Positions 55,156-63,423 of a DNA stretch of 64,000 nucleotides are shown here, in pieces. Made by a program: the position numbers and the translations under genes. The stretch's first letter is position 1. Each line of letters starts with the position of its first letter. The DNA is from Cribrihabitans marinus (GTDB taxonomy: Bacteria > Pseudomonadota > Alphaproteobacteria > Rhodobacterales > Rhodobacteraceae), in contig NZ_FNYD01000001.1 in NCBI RefSeq assembly GCF_900109035.1, positions 372,001 through 436,000 on the forward strand, read 5' to 3'. The notes under the pieces were generated by a model, which saw nothing but the letters and a program-made list of their open reading frames with translations, was not told the DNA's origin and did no database searches.

Positions 55156-55491
55156 TCAGTTGCCCAGCTGTTTCTGCTGCTCCTGGATCAGCTCCCATTG
55201 CTCCAGGCATTGCTGCTCGAACGATGTTCCCAGATCGGTCTTGCGCAGGTCGCGCATCTTCTGGTCGTAGACCCACGGCGCGTAGGTCGGGATCGCCTTG
55301 CTGTAATTCGCCGGCCAGGGCGGGTTCGACGCCACGATGACCTTCATCACGTCCCGCAGCTTCACTCTGTCCATTCGCGCCTCCTGGATCGCGCGGATCA
55401 CCTGCGCCTGGTAGCCGCAACTGGCCTCCTTGGTCTCCTGCGCCAGGGCGGGCGTTGCCAGCAGCAAAAGGGCAAGGGCGATGCGGGTCAT
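55156..55491 (-). CDS. Small secreted protein upstream of dnaG
   Basis: 111 residues with a signal peptide (MTRIALALLLLATPALAQ, cut after ALA). The mature part is about 93 residues with two cysteines (ASCGYQ and QQCLEQW) that could form a disulfide, and a conserved-looking YAPWVYDQKMR. It is not a named family that I recognise. It ends one base before dnaG, so it is co-transcribed with replication genes, but a periplasmic product has no obvious link to priming. Confidence 0.75.
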   Translation of the reverse strand: MTRIALALLLLATPALAQETKEASCGYQAQVIRAIQEARMDRVKLRDVMKVIVASNPPWPANYSKAIPTYAPWVYDQKMRDLRKTDLGTSFEQQCLEQWELIQEQQKQLGN

Positions 55492-55527
55492 GAGCGGTCT
55501 CCGGAATCAGGGATGGATCCCGCTACC

Positions 55528-56073
55528 CTACCCCCGTGCCGCCACGGCTTCCATCGCCGTTTGCAGATCGTGAACGAGTGTCGCAGCCATCGACCGGAAC
55601 GCCAGGATCAGGAACGCGCCGTCCTCGATCCGGGTGATCGAGGCGGTCATGTGGAACAGCAGGCTGCGCATGCTGTGCCCCTCGGGAAAGCTGCCGGCGC
55701 GCAGGTCCACCGGCACCAGCCGCGCCAGCACGTCCTCGGCCCCCGGCCCGTGCAGCCGCACGGCGGCCCAGGCATCGCTCTGATCGGTCAGCGCGGCATG
55801 ATCGGCCAGCGCGGGATCGGGCGCCGGCCCCACCAGCATCGCCTGCCCATGGCCGAACCAGATCGCCCGCGCCTGCCTGTCCCCGGTGGCCCGGCTGGGC
55901 GCGGGAAACCCCATCCCATGCGCCGCTTGCAAGACCTTGGACAGGGCTTCTGCCTGCCCCTTGTAGGGCGAGACAGACGTCAGCGCGCCCGGCGCGACCT
56001 CGTCCAGCAACACCGCGCCCACGCGCAGCGGCAGCAGCCCCGCACAGGGCGTTCTTGCGACCAGCTCAACCAC
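55528..56073 (-). CDS. soxG: Sarcosine oxidase, gamma subunit
   Basis: 181 residues from a GTG at 56073 with GGAGG 8 bases upstream inside the soxA tail; an ATG at 56088 would place the start on top of that site. Gamma subunit of the heterotetrameric enzyme that oxidises sarcosine and passes one-carbon units to folate. Family features are TPCAGLLPLRVG at the start and VDLRAGSFPEGHSMRSLLFHM near residue 125. Last gene of soxBDAG; the overlap with soxA implies coupled translation. Confidence 0.88.
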   Translation of the reverse strand: MVELVARTPCAGLLPLRVGAVLLDEVAPGALTSVSPYKGQAEALSKVLQAAHGMGFPAPSRATGDRQARAIWFGHGQAMLVGPAPDPALADHAALTDQSDAWAAVRLHGPGAEDVLARLVPVDLRAGSFPEGHSMRSLLFHMTASITRIEDGAFLILAFRSMAATLVHDLQTAMEAVAARG

Positions 56074-58999
56074 GCATCCGCCCTCCATCCGGGTCGAAGA
56101 AGACCGGGCCGGTCACTTCGCACAGCGTCGTGACCCCGCGCAGCCCGTCCCACATCTTGACGATCTCGCCATGCCGGTCGGAACCGCCCTTGAGGAACCC
56201 CAGCCCGATCATCTGCCCCAGCATCGGAGAATGGCAGACCGAGGTGACATAGCCCTGCCCGTTCTCGCGCACCGGCGGATCCTCTTCGCGGAAAAGATGC
56301 GCACCGGCCAGCATCCGGCCATCGGCGTTGATCGGCTTCAACCCCACAAGCCGCTCGCGGTCCGCCTCCAGCAGACCGGGCCGCTCGGACATGGTCTTGC
56401 CGATGCAGTCCTTCTTGGCCGACACCATCCGCCCCATGCCGATGTCGAAGGCCGTGGTGCGCCCGTGGATCTCGGCATGGGTGATGAAGCCCTTTTCGAT
56501 CCTGAGCACGTTGAGCGCCTCCATCCCGTAGGGACCGCCGCCCAGCGCCTCGGCCCGGTCGGTCAGGATATCGAACAGCGCCGCGCCATAGCGTGCCGGC
56601 ACCGCAATCTCGAAGCCCTGTTCGCCCGAGAACGAGATCCGGAACAGCCGCCCGGCAATGCCGCCCACCGAGACCGCCCCGCAGGACATGAACGGCCAGT
56701 CGGCCGCGTCCAGCGGCGCATCCAGGATACCATCCAGCAGCTCCCGCGCCTTGGGGCCGGCCACCGCAAACTGCGCCCATTGTTCCGTCACCGAGACGAA
56801 CCGCACGTCCCAATCGGGCTGCAACCCCTGATGCACGAATTCCAGGTGCTTCATCACCTCGCCCGCCGCGGCGGTGGTGGTGGTCATCAGGTAATGCTTC
56901 TCGCCCAACCGTGCGGTGGTGCCGTCATCCATGACGAACCCGTCCTCGCGCAGCATCAAGCCATAGCGCACACGCCCCACCTTCAGGGTCGAGAACATGT
57001 TGGAATAGACGAAATCCAGAAACGCCGCCGCATCCTTGCCCTGGATGTCGATCTTGCCCAGCGTGGACACATCGGCCACACCCACCGCCTCGCGCACATA
57101 GCCCACCTCGCGGTCGCAGGACTGCCGCCAGTCACTCTCGCCGTCGCGCGGGAAGTAGCTTGGGCGATACCACAGCCCCGCCTCGATCATCGGCGCCCCG
57201 CGCTCGATGCTGGCGGCATGGCTGGTGGCGAACCGTTCCGGCCGGAATCCCTTGCCCTCGGCCCCCGCCCCCAGCGCGGCGATGGCCACTGGCGAATAGG
57301 GCGGGCGAAAGGTCGTGGTCCCGGTCTGGGGAATGCCGCGCCCGGTCGCATCCGCCAGCACCGCCAGCGCGGCGACGTTCGAATTCTTGCCCTGGTCGGT
57401 CGCCATGCCTTGCGTGGTATAGCGCTTCATGTGCTCGACCGAGCGGAAGTTCTCCTGTGCAGCCTGTTTCACGTCCTTCACGGTCACGTCGTTCTGGAAA
57501 TCCAGCCAGGCCCGGCCCTTGCCCGACACCGCCCAAAGCGGCGCGATCCGGTACGGGTCGTCCTCCGCCTCGGGCAGCGGTTCGTCGCGCACCGTCCGCC
57601 CCAGTTCCTCCAGCACCGCCCGCGCCGCCGCCGCGCCCTCGCGCAGGCAGGTAGCGGTGGAAAACGCCCCGTTGCAGGCGCCCGCCGCACGCAGGCCCGG
57701 CACCGCGCCCTCCTGCGGCACGAAACACGCGATGTCGTCGCGCCAGACCGGGCGGGCGTTCATGTGACAGGTCAGGTGCACCGTGGGGTTCCATCCGCCC
57801 GTCACCGCCAGCGCATCGGCCGCGATCCGCTCCTCGCCCTGTGCCGTGCGGATCGTCACCGCCTCCAGCCCCCTGCGCCCGGAGGCATCGCAGACGACCG
57901 CCCCGCGCCGCAGCTCGAAATCGCGGCTCTCCGGCGCATCTTCCCGGCTGTCGATCACCGCCGGAACATGCACGCCGGCCGCCAGCAGATCCCGCGCCGT
58001 GCGATGCGCGTCGTCGCTGTTGCCGAACACCGCCACGGACTGACCCGGGCTGACCCCCCAGCGGTTCACATAGGCGCGCACCGCCCCCGCCGTCATGATC
58101 CCCGGCCGGTCGTTGTTGCGGAATGCCACCGGCCGCTCGATGGCGCCTGCCGCCAGCACCGCGCGCTTGGCGACAATGGTCCAATAGGTCTCGACCGGCG
58201 CCCCGCGCGGCCGCCGCCCGGAATGGTGCAGCACCCGCTCCAGCGCGCCATAGGTGCCGCCGTCATAGGCGCCGAACACCGTTGTCCGGCCCATCCGCCG
58301 CACATTGGGCAGCGCATCGAGCTCGGCCAGCACGACATCCGCCCAGAGATGCCCCGCCTGCCCATCCACCTCATATGTCTCGGCCAGTAGCCGCCCGCCC
58401 ATGCGCGCCTGCTCGTCAGCCAGGATCACGTCGGCGCCGGCACGCCCGGCCACCAGCGCCGCCATCAAGCCCGCCGGCCCGGCCCCGATCACCAGCAGGT
58501 CACAGAACGCATGGGCCCGCTCATAGCGCTCCCCGCCGGCCTGCCCCGACAGCGCGCCCAGCCCCGCCGCGCGGCGGATCACCGGCTCATAAAGCTTCTC
58601 CCAGAACGACCGCGGCCACATGAAGGTCTTGTAGTAGAACCCCGCGCCCAGGAAGGGCGCCGCCAGGTCGTTCACCGCCATCAGGTCAAAGCCCAGCGAG
58701 GGCCAGCGGTTCTGGCTCCATGCCTGCAGCCCCTCGTGGATCTCCTGCATGGTCGCCCGCACATTGGGCTCGCGCGCGTCACCCGCACCCACGGTGACCA
58801 GCGCGTTGGGCTCCTCGCTGCCGGCGCTCAGCACACCGCGCGGCCGGTGATACTTGAACGACCGCCCCATCACCCGCACGCCATTGGCCAAGAGCGCCGA
58901 GGCCAGCGTGTCGCCCTCGAACCCCGAATGGCGCGCCCCGTCGAACTCGAAGGCAACCGGCTTCGACCGGTCGATCAGCCCGCGCCCCGCCAGCCTCAT
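56066..58999 (-). CDS. soxA: Sarcosine oxidase, alpha subunit
   Basis: Large subunit, 977 residues. An N-terminal 2Fe-2S-ferredoxin-like fold (FEGDTLASALLANGV) precedes an NAD-binding domain (VIGAGPAGLMAALVAGRAGA, near residue 170). The C-terminal 370 or so residues resemble the aminomethyltransferase GcvT and bind folate (FSGEQGFEIAVPARYG). It receives electrons in the complex that converts sarcosine to glycine. Start overlaps soxD (ATGA) and end overlaps soxG. Confidence 0.96.
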   Translation of the reverse strand: MRLAGRGLIDRSKPVAFEFDGARHSGFEGDTLASALLANGVRVMGRSFKYHRPRGVLSAGSEEPNALVTVGAGDAREPNVRATMQEIHEGLQAWSQNRWPSLGFDLMAVNDLAAPFLGAGFYYKTFMWPRSFWEKLYEPVIRRAAGLGALSGQAGGERYERAHAFCDLLVIGAGPAGLMAALVAGRAGADVILADEQARMGGRLLAETYEVDGQAGHLWADVVLAELDALPNVRRMGRTTVFGAYDGGTYGALERVLHHSGRRPRGAPVETYWTIVAKRAVLAAGAIERPVAFRNNDRPGIMTAGAVRAYVNRWGVSPGQSVAVFGNSDDAHRTARDLLAAGVHVPAVIDSREDAPESRDFELRRGAVVCDASGRRGLEAVTIRTAQGEERIAADALAVTGGWNPTVHLTCHMNARPVWRDDIACFVPQEGAVPGLRAAGACNGAFSTATCLREGAAAARAVLEELGRTVRDEPLPEAEDDPYRIAPLWAVSGKGRAWLDFQNDVTVKDVKQAAQENFRSVEHMKRYTTQGMATDQGKNSNVAALAVLADATGRGIPQTGTTTFRPPYSPVAIAALGAGAEGKGFRPERFATSHAASIERGAPMIEAGLWYRPSYFPRDGESDWRQSCDREVGYVREAVGVADVSTLGKIDIQGKDAAAFLDFVYSNMFSTLKVGRVRYGLMLREDGFVMDDGTTARLGEKHYLMTTTTAAAGEVMKHLEFVHQGLQPDWDVRFVSVTEQWAQFAVAGPKARELLDGILDAPLDAADWPFMSCGAVSVGGIAGRLFRISFSGEQGFEIAVPARYGAALFDILTDRAEALGGGPYGMEALNVLRIEKGFITHAEIHGRTTAFDIGMGRMVSAKKDCIGKTMSERPGLLEADRERLVGLKPINADGRMLAGAHLFREEDPPVRENGQGYVTSVCHSPMLGQMIGLGFLKGGSDRHGEIVKMWDGLRGVTTLCEVTGPVFFDPDGGRMRG

Positions 59000-59259
59000 G
59001 ACCGTTCCTCCGACGCCAGCGCGACGCGCCCGATCTCATGCGTGACCGTATCACGCTCGACCACCAGCCAGGCGCCGCAGCCGCCCTCATGATACCACAG
59101 CTCGCGGGTCGGCCCGGCCGGGTTCTCGCGCAGATAGACGAAATCGTCCCAGGCCTCGACCCCGGCATCGGGCGCCGGGCGCTCCAGGTCCACCGCTGCA
59201 CCCCGGTACCAGAATTCGCGCCGGTCTCGTGTCCCGCAGAGCGGACAGGGGATCCTCAT
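58996..59259 (-). CDS. soxD: Sarcosine oxidase, delta subunit
   Basis: 87 residues from the ATG at 59259 (MRIPCPLCG). Zinc-binding subunit: ligands are in CPLCGTRDRREF, with a histidine (YHEGGCGAW) and a further cysteine near the C-terminal third. The family length is about 90-100. Overlaps soxA by 4 bases. Separated from soxB by 55 bases that hold a repeat-family copy. Confidence 0.93.
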   Translation of the reverse strand: MRIPCPLCGTRDRREFWYRGAAVDLERPAPDAGVEAWDDFVYLRENPAGPTRELWYHEGGCGAWLVVERDTVTHEIGRVALASEERS

Positions 59260-59273
59260 GCCGCACCCCCCGG

Positions 59274-59299
59274 CTTCATCTTTTTCCAAATACTCGAAT
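59274..59299. repeat. Intergenic repeat element, copy 6 (soxB-soxD gap)
   Basis: CTTCATCTTTTTCCAAATAC (59274-59293) continues TCGAATC. This is the core of the family, without an obvious hairpin, lying inside the sarcosine oxidase operon. Confidence 0.55.
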
Positions 59300-59314
59300 C
59301 CGACATCGCCGCCC

Positions 59315-60568
59315 TCAGTGCAGGTTGTGTTGAGAGCCCTTGCCCTCTTCATCGATGATCCCGCGCCCGGTGCGGAAGCGGTCCAGCCGGAACCCGGTGG
59401 CGTTCTGGTGGTGGGTGCCGGTGGCGATCAGATGCGCCAACACGTTGCCCGAGCCGGGCACCGCCTTGAAGCCGCCATAGTTCCAGCCGCAATTCACGAA
59501 CAGCCCGTCCACGTGGGTCTTGTCGATGATCGGCGAGCCGTCGGGCGACATGTCCATGATCCCGCCCCAGCTGCGCAGCACGCGGGCCTTGCCGATCATC
59601 GGCATCAACGCCATGCCCGCCTCCATCACCTGCTCGACGCCGGGCAGGTTGCCGCGCGCGGCATAGGAGGCATAGAAATCCAGGTCGCCGCCGAAGACCA
59701 GCCCGCCCTTGTCGGACTGGCTGATATAGAAATGGCCCATGCCGAAGCTGACCACGTGGTCGATGCAGGGCTTCAGCCCTTCGGTGACATAGGCCTGCAG
59801 CACGTGGCTCTCGATCGGCAGGCGCATGCCGGCCAGCGCCGCCACCTGGCTCGACCGGCCGGCAACCACCATCGCCACCTTCTTCGCCCGGATCGCGCCG
59901 CGCGTGGTCTGCACGCCCTTGACCGCGCCGCCCTCGATGTCGATGCCGGTCACCTCGCAGTTCTGGATCAGGTCCACCCCACGCCGATCGGCGCCGCGGG
60001 CATAGCCCCAGGCCACCGCGTCATGGCGCGCGGTGCCGCCGCGCGGATGGTAGAGCCCGCCATAGATCGGAAAGCGCAAATCGTCGAAGTTGAGATAGGG
60101 CAGCATCGGGCGCAGCTCGTCGCGCCCCAGCAGCACCGCGTCGTCGCCCTGGGCCAGCATCGCGTTGCCGCGCCGGGCGAAGGCGTCGCGCTGGCCGTCC
60201 GAGTGGAACAGGTTGATCAGCCCGCGCTGCGAATGCATCACGTTGTAGTTGAGGTCTTCCTCCAGCCCCTCCCACAGTTTCAGCGAATGCGAGTAGAACT
60301 CGGAATTGCCGGGCAGGAAGTAGTTGGCGCGCACGATTGTGGTGTTGCGCCCGACATTGCCGCCGCCAAGGTATCCCTTTTCCAGCACCGCGACATTGGT
60401 GATGCCGTGGTCGCGCGCCAGGTAGTAGGCGGTGCTCAGCCCGTGGCCGCCGCCACCGATGATAACAACGTCGTAGTCGGAATTCGGATCGGGGTCGCGC
60501 CAATGCGGGGTCCAGCCGCGATTGCCCGTCAGCCCTTCCTTAAGGACCCGAAGGCCGGAAAACCGCAT
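59315..60568 (-). CDS. soxB: Sarcosine oxidase, beta subunit
   Basis: 417 residues from the ATG at 60568 (AGGGGAG upstream). Catalytic flavoprotein subunit: the dinucleotide motif VVIIGGGGHGLSTAYYLA lies near residue 40, and the covalent-FMN/FAD region follows typical SoxB sequence (GGNVGRNTTIVRANYF). The C-terminus has VNCGWNYGGFKAVPGSG. First gene of soxBDAG. No glyA, folD or purU neighbours are in view on either side, unlike many sox operons. Confidence 0.95.
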   Translation of the reverse strand: MRFSGLRVLKEGLTGNRGWTPHWRDPDPNSDYDVVIIGGGGHGLSTAYYLARDHGITNVAVLEKGYLGGGNVGRNTTIVRANYFLPGNSEFYSHSLKLWEGLEEDLNYNVMHSQRGLINLFHSDGQRDAFARRGNAMLAQGDDAVLLGRDELRPMLPYLNFDDLRFPIYGGLYHPRGGTARHDAVAWGYARGADRRGVDLIQNCEVTGIDIEGGAVKGVQTTRGAIRAKKVAMVVAGRSSQVAALAGMRLPIESHVLQAYVTEGLKPCIDHVVSFGMGHFYISQSDKGGLVFGGDLDFYASYAARGNLPGVEQVMEAGMALMPMIGKARVLRSWGGIMDMSPDGSPIIDKTHVDGLFVNCGWNYGGFKAVPGSGNVLAHLIATGTHHQNATGFRLDRFRTGRGIIDEEGKGSQHNLH

Positions 60569-60681
60569 GCCAAACTCCCCTTCCACCGCCCGCCGGGACG
60601 GCCTGCCCCAGCGGTAGCAAAGCCTGCGGCCCCGACCAAGACCGATTTCGACATATTCTGGTCAACCGCCGACCGCGGCGG

Positions 60682-61575
60682 TCAGAACCGCGCACGAAAG
60701 GCAAGGCCGGCGATCGGTGCGGTCTCGTAATCCTGCGTGTCGACCCGCCGACCGGCGGCATCCTCGAGCTTGAGCCGCCCGTTGATCTCGGCACCCGCGA
60801 ACAGGCTCAGCGACAGGCCCGGGTTCGGCGCATAGTCCAGCGCCAGCACCACCGGGATGCTGCTGTCCTCGCCGACGCCGCCCGGTGCGAGACCGGCATC
60901 GTCGAGACGGAACCGGACTTCCTCGCGCCGTGCGCTCAGCGACAGGCGCACCGTGTCGCTGTAGTCATAGGACAGGGTCAGGCCCGGGCCCTGGGTGGCG
61001 CCCAGACCGCTGCCGGTGCTCAGCGTCCAGCCATCGGCGATCTGCCAGTCGACCAGCAGCGCCGGAAACACTGTGTCGCCATCGCTGCCCAGCCCCGAGA
61101 ACGCGCCGAAGGCCGGGCCGATGCGCAGCCGGTCGCCCAGCTGCCAGGTCACGCCGGCAAACACGCCATAGGTCCGCCCGTCCGAGGCGCTGGCGCCGCG
61201 CTCGTAGTCCCAGCGGATCTGCGGGGCCACGAACAGCCGCCCGGTCTCGCCCAGCTGCAGCCGCAGCGGCGCCGACAGGCGGATGTCGCGGATGTCCTCC
61301 CACGGCCGGTTTCCCGCTGCGCTGAAATCATAGGACAGCTGCCCGTAGCTGAGGAACAGGCCCGCCGAGGTGCCTCCGGGCGTCCGGTAGAGTCCGCCCG
61401 CGCGCAGGAAGGTGCGGCTGGCACTGAACGCGCCGCCCCCGTCCAGGTCGGCGTCATCCTGCCAGACCGACAGCCCGTCGACCTGCGCCGCCCAGCCGGT
61501 GCGTTCCTGCGCCGCCGCCGGCAGGGCAACGGCCAGCGCGGCGGCCGCGACGGCGCCTTTCAGCTTGTTCATCAT
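60682..61575 (-). CDS. Putative outer-membrane beta-barrel protein
   Basis: 297 residues with a signal peptide (about residues 1-22, ending PAAAQ). The rest is made of alternating polar/hydrophobic strands with aromatic girdles (FLSYGQLSYDF, WTLSTGSGLG, LSLSLFAGAEI), and the chain ends in RARF, a terminal Phe as expected for BAM-inserted barrels. About ten strands could be formed. Function unknown. It lies between gdhA and soxB on the same strand with gaps of about 86 and 113 bases. Confidence 0.72.
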   Translation of the reverse strand: MMNKLKGAVAAAALAVALPAAAQERTGWAAQVDGLSVWQDDADLDGGGAFSASRTFLRAGGLYRTPGGTSAGLFLSYGQLSYDFSAAGNRPWEDIRDIRLSAPLRLQLGETGRLFVAPQIRWDYERGASASDGRTYGVFAGVTWQLGDRLRIGPAFGAFSGLGSDGDTVFPALLVDWQIADGWTLSTGSGLGATQGPGLTLSYDYSDTVRLSLSARREEVRFRLDDAGLAPGGVGEDSSIPVVLALDYAPNPGLSLSLFAGAEINGRLKLEDAAGRRVDTQDYETAPIAGLAFRARF

Positions 61576-61620
61576 GGGTTGCGACTCCTCGGTCTGCCTG
61601 CAATCCCAAGAGGAGTAGCG

Positions 61621-61644
61621 CGGAGTGGCGCGACCGCCACTCCG
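61621..61644. terminator. Hairpin after glutamate dehydrogenase
   Basis: CGGAGTGGCG (61621-61630) and CGCCACTCCG (61635-61644) form a perfect 10-bp stem with a 4-base loop, 17 bases after the gdhA stop on the minus strand. No T-run follows, so it may terminate weakly or stabilise the mRNA end. Confidence 0.5.
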
Positions 61645-61661
61645 GCCGCGCCGATTTCCGG

Positions 61662-63092
61662 TCAGAGCCCCTTGGCGCGGTAGCTCGCCGCCACCTTGCC
61701 GATCGACACCAGGTAGGCCGCCGTGCGCAGATCCTCGACATCGGCGCGCTCGTGCCAGACCGAGCGCATCGACTGGTAGGCGATGCGCATGGTGTCATCG
61801 AGGCCCGAGCGCACCAGTTCCAGCTCGTCGGCCCCGCGCAGGTACTTGGCCTTGAAGTCGGGCGACATCGACCAGGCATCGCCCATGTGGCGGTCGAGCC
61901 GCTCCAGCTCGCGCACGATCAGTTCGTGGCGCGCCTCTTCCTGCCGGCGCTGCATCCGGCCGAAGCGGATATGGCTCAGGTTCTTGACCCATTCGAAGTA
62001 GGAGACCGTCACACCGCCGGCATTGGCATACATGTCGGGAATGATCACCGTGCCCTTCTTGCGCAGGATCTCGTCGGCGCCCGCCGTGACCGGGCCGTTG
62101 GCGGCCTCGATGATCAGCGGTGCCTTGATCCGCTCGGCGTTGGACAGGTTGATGACACCCTCCAGCGCCGCCGGGATGAGGATGTCACAGGCTTCCTCCA
62201 GCACTTGCGCACCCTCGGCGTGATGGGTCGCGTCGGGAAAACCGGTGACGCCGCCATGTTTCGCGATCCACTGGTGCACCGCCTCGACGTCCAGGCCCTC
62301 GGGGCTGAACAGCGCGCCGTCGCGCTCGATGATGCCGGTGACGATCGAGCCGTCCTCCTCGCTGAGGAACTTGGCGGCGTGATATCCCACGTTGCCCAGG
62401 CCCTGCACGATCACCCGCTTGCCATCCAGTGTGCCGGTCAGCCCGGCCTTCTCCATGTCGCGCTTGTCGCGGAAGAACTCCTGCAGCGCGTATTGCACGC
62501 CCCGCCCCGTCGCCTCGGTCCGGCCCTGGATGCCGCCGGCGTTGATCGGCTTGCCGGTGACGCAGGCGCGGCTGTTGATGTCGGTGGTGTTCATGCGCGC
62601 ATACTGGTCGGCGATCCAGGCCATCTCGCGCTCGCCGGTACCCATGTCGGGGGCCGGCACGTTCTGGCTGGGATGGATCAGGTCGCGCTTGGCCAGCTCA
62701 TAGGCCAACCGGCGGGTGATCTGTTCCAGCTCGTGTTCCTCGTATTGCCGCGGGTCGATGCACAGCCCCCCCTTGGAGCCGCCGAACGGCGCCTCGACCA
62801 GCGCGCATTTGTAGGTCATCAGCGCCGCCAGCGCCTCGACCTCGTCCTGGTTGACCGACGGCGCATAGCGGATGCCGCCCTTGACCGGCTCCATGTGCTC
62901 GGAATGCACCGAGCGGTAGCCCACGAAGGTGTGGATCTGACCGCGCAGGCGGACGCCGAACCGAACGGTGTAGGTCGCGTTGCAGACCCGGATCTTCTCT
63001 TCCAGACCGGGCGGCAGATCCATCAGGGCGACCGCCCTGTTGAACATCAGATCTACGCTCTCGCGGAAGCTGGGTTCTTTCACGTGGGACAT
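61662..63092 (-). CDS. gdhA: Glutamate dehydrogenase
   Basis: Interconverts glutamate and 2-oxoglutarate plus ammonia. 476 residues from the ATG at 63092 with GGAGG upstream. Substrate and catalytic region: VKGGIRYAPSVNQDEVEALA followed by MTYKCALVEAPFGGSKGG with the catalytic lysine. The dinucleotide-binding region has VIVQGLGNVGYHAAKFL, and the NAD domain ends GPVTAGADEIL. Length and sequence fit the Glu/Leu/Phe/Val dehydrogenase group rather than the E. coli GdhA subtype. Cofactor (NAD or NADP) is not assigned. Confidence 0.95.
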   Translation of the reverse strand: MSHVKEPSFRESVDLMFNRAVALMDLPPGLEEKIRVCNATYTVRFGVRLRGQIHTFVGYRSVHSEHMEPVKGGIRYAPSVNQDEVEALAALMTYKCALVEAPFGGSKGGLCIDPRQYEEHELEQITRRLAYELAKRDLIHPSQNVPAPDMGTGEREMAWIADQYARMNTTDINSRACVTGKPINAGGIQGRTEATGRGVQYALQEFFRDKRDMEKAGLTGTLDGKRVIVQGLGNVGYHAAKFLSEEDGSIVTGIIERDGALFSPEGLDVEAVHQWIAKHGGVTGFPDATHHAEGAQVLEEACDILIPAALEGVINLSNAERIKAPLIIEAANGPVTAGADEILRKKGTVIIPDMYANAGGVTVSYFEWVKNLSHIRFGRMQRRQEEARHELIVRELERLDRHMGDAWSMSPDFKAKYLRGADELELVRSGLDDTMRIAYQSMRSVWHERADVEDLRTAAYLVSIGKVAASYRAKGL

Positions 63093-63423
63093 TCGTTCCT
63101 CCATACCCGTTCGGCACGCGCCGCCGGTCCGTTTGTGCCATCGGCGCGTGACGCCATCCCTAACGGATGCGACATTTTTGACCAGCTTGGCAATCGCCGA
63201 TTCAGGGTTGCGGCGCGAATCGGTGCGGCAAGAGGCGATTTCAAGTCATTGTCCTTCGGCGGGAAACAGCCGACCGAAGGCTGCGCCCAGTGTCGCCAAA
63301 TAAGGCCCGATAACCTCGCTCCGGCGCCGGTTTTGCCCAAATCTCGCCATCATCCACTGGCATCAAATCAAGGCCGGAAACCGACTTCGGCCGGGACCTT
63401 CCGTCCCTTTTCAGAGGTGTATC
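63093..63423. other. Divergent intergenic region between gdhA and the TadG-like gene
   Basis: 331 bases without a gene, carrying the control signals of two divergent genes. Two GANTC sites (63199-63203 and 63217-63221) form the centres of a perfect CCGATTC/GAATCGG inverted repeat. The gdhA ribosome site (GGAGG) and a GAGGT site for the 63424 start are at its ends. No convincing -35/-10 pair was found on either strand. Confidence 0.6.

Noticed and set aside
55528-56088. soxG start at the ATG at 56088
   Set aside because: That ATG overlaps the GGAGG ribosome site, which is well placed for the GTG at 56073; it remains a possibility.
56171-58390. A 739-codon plus-strand open frame opposite soxA
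   Set aside because: Rich in Arg, His and Pro with no domain; SoxA is complete on the other strand.
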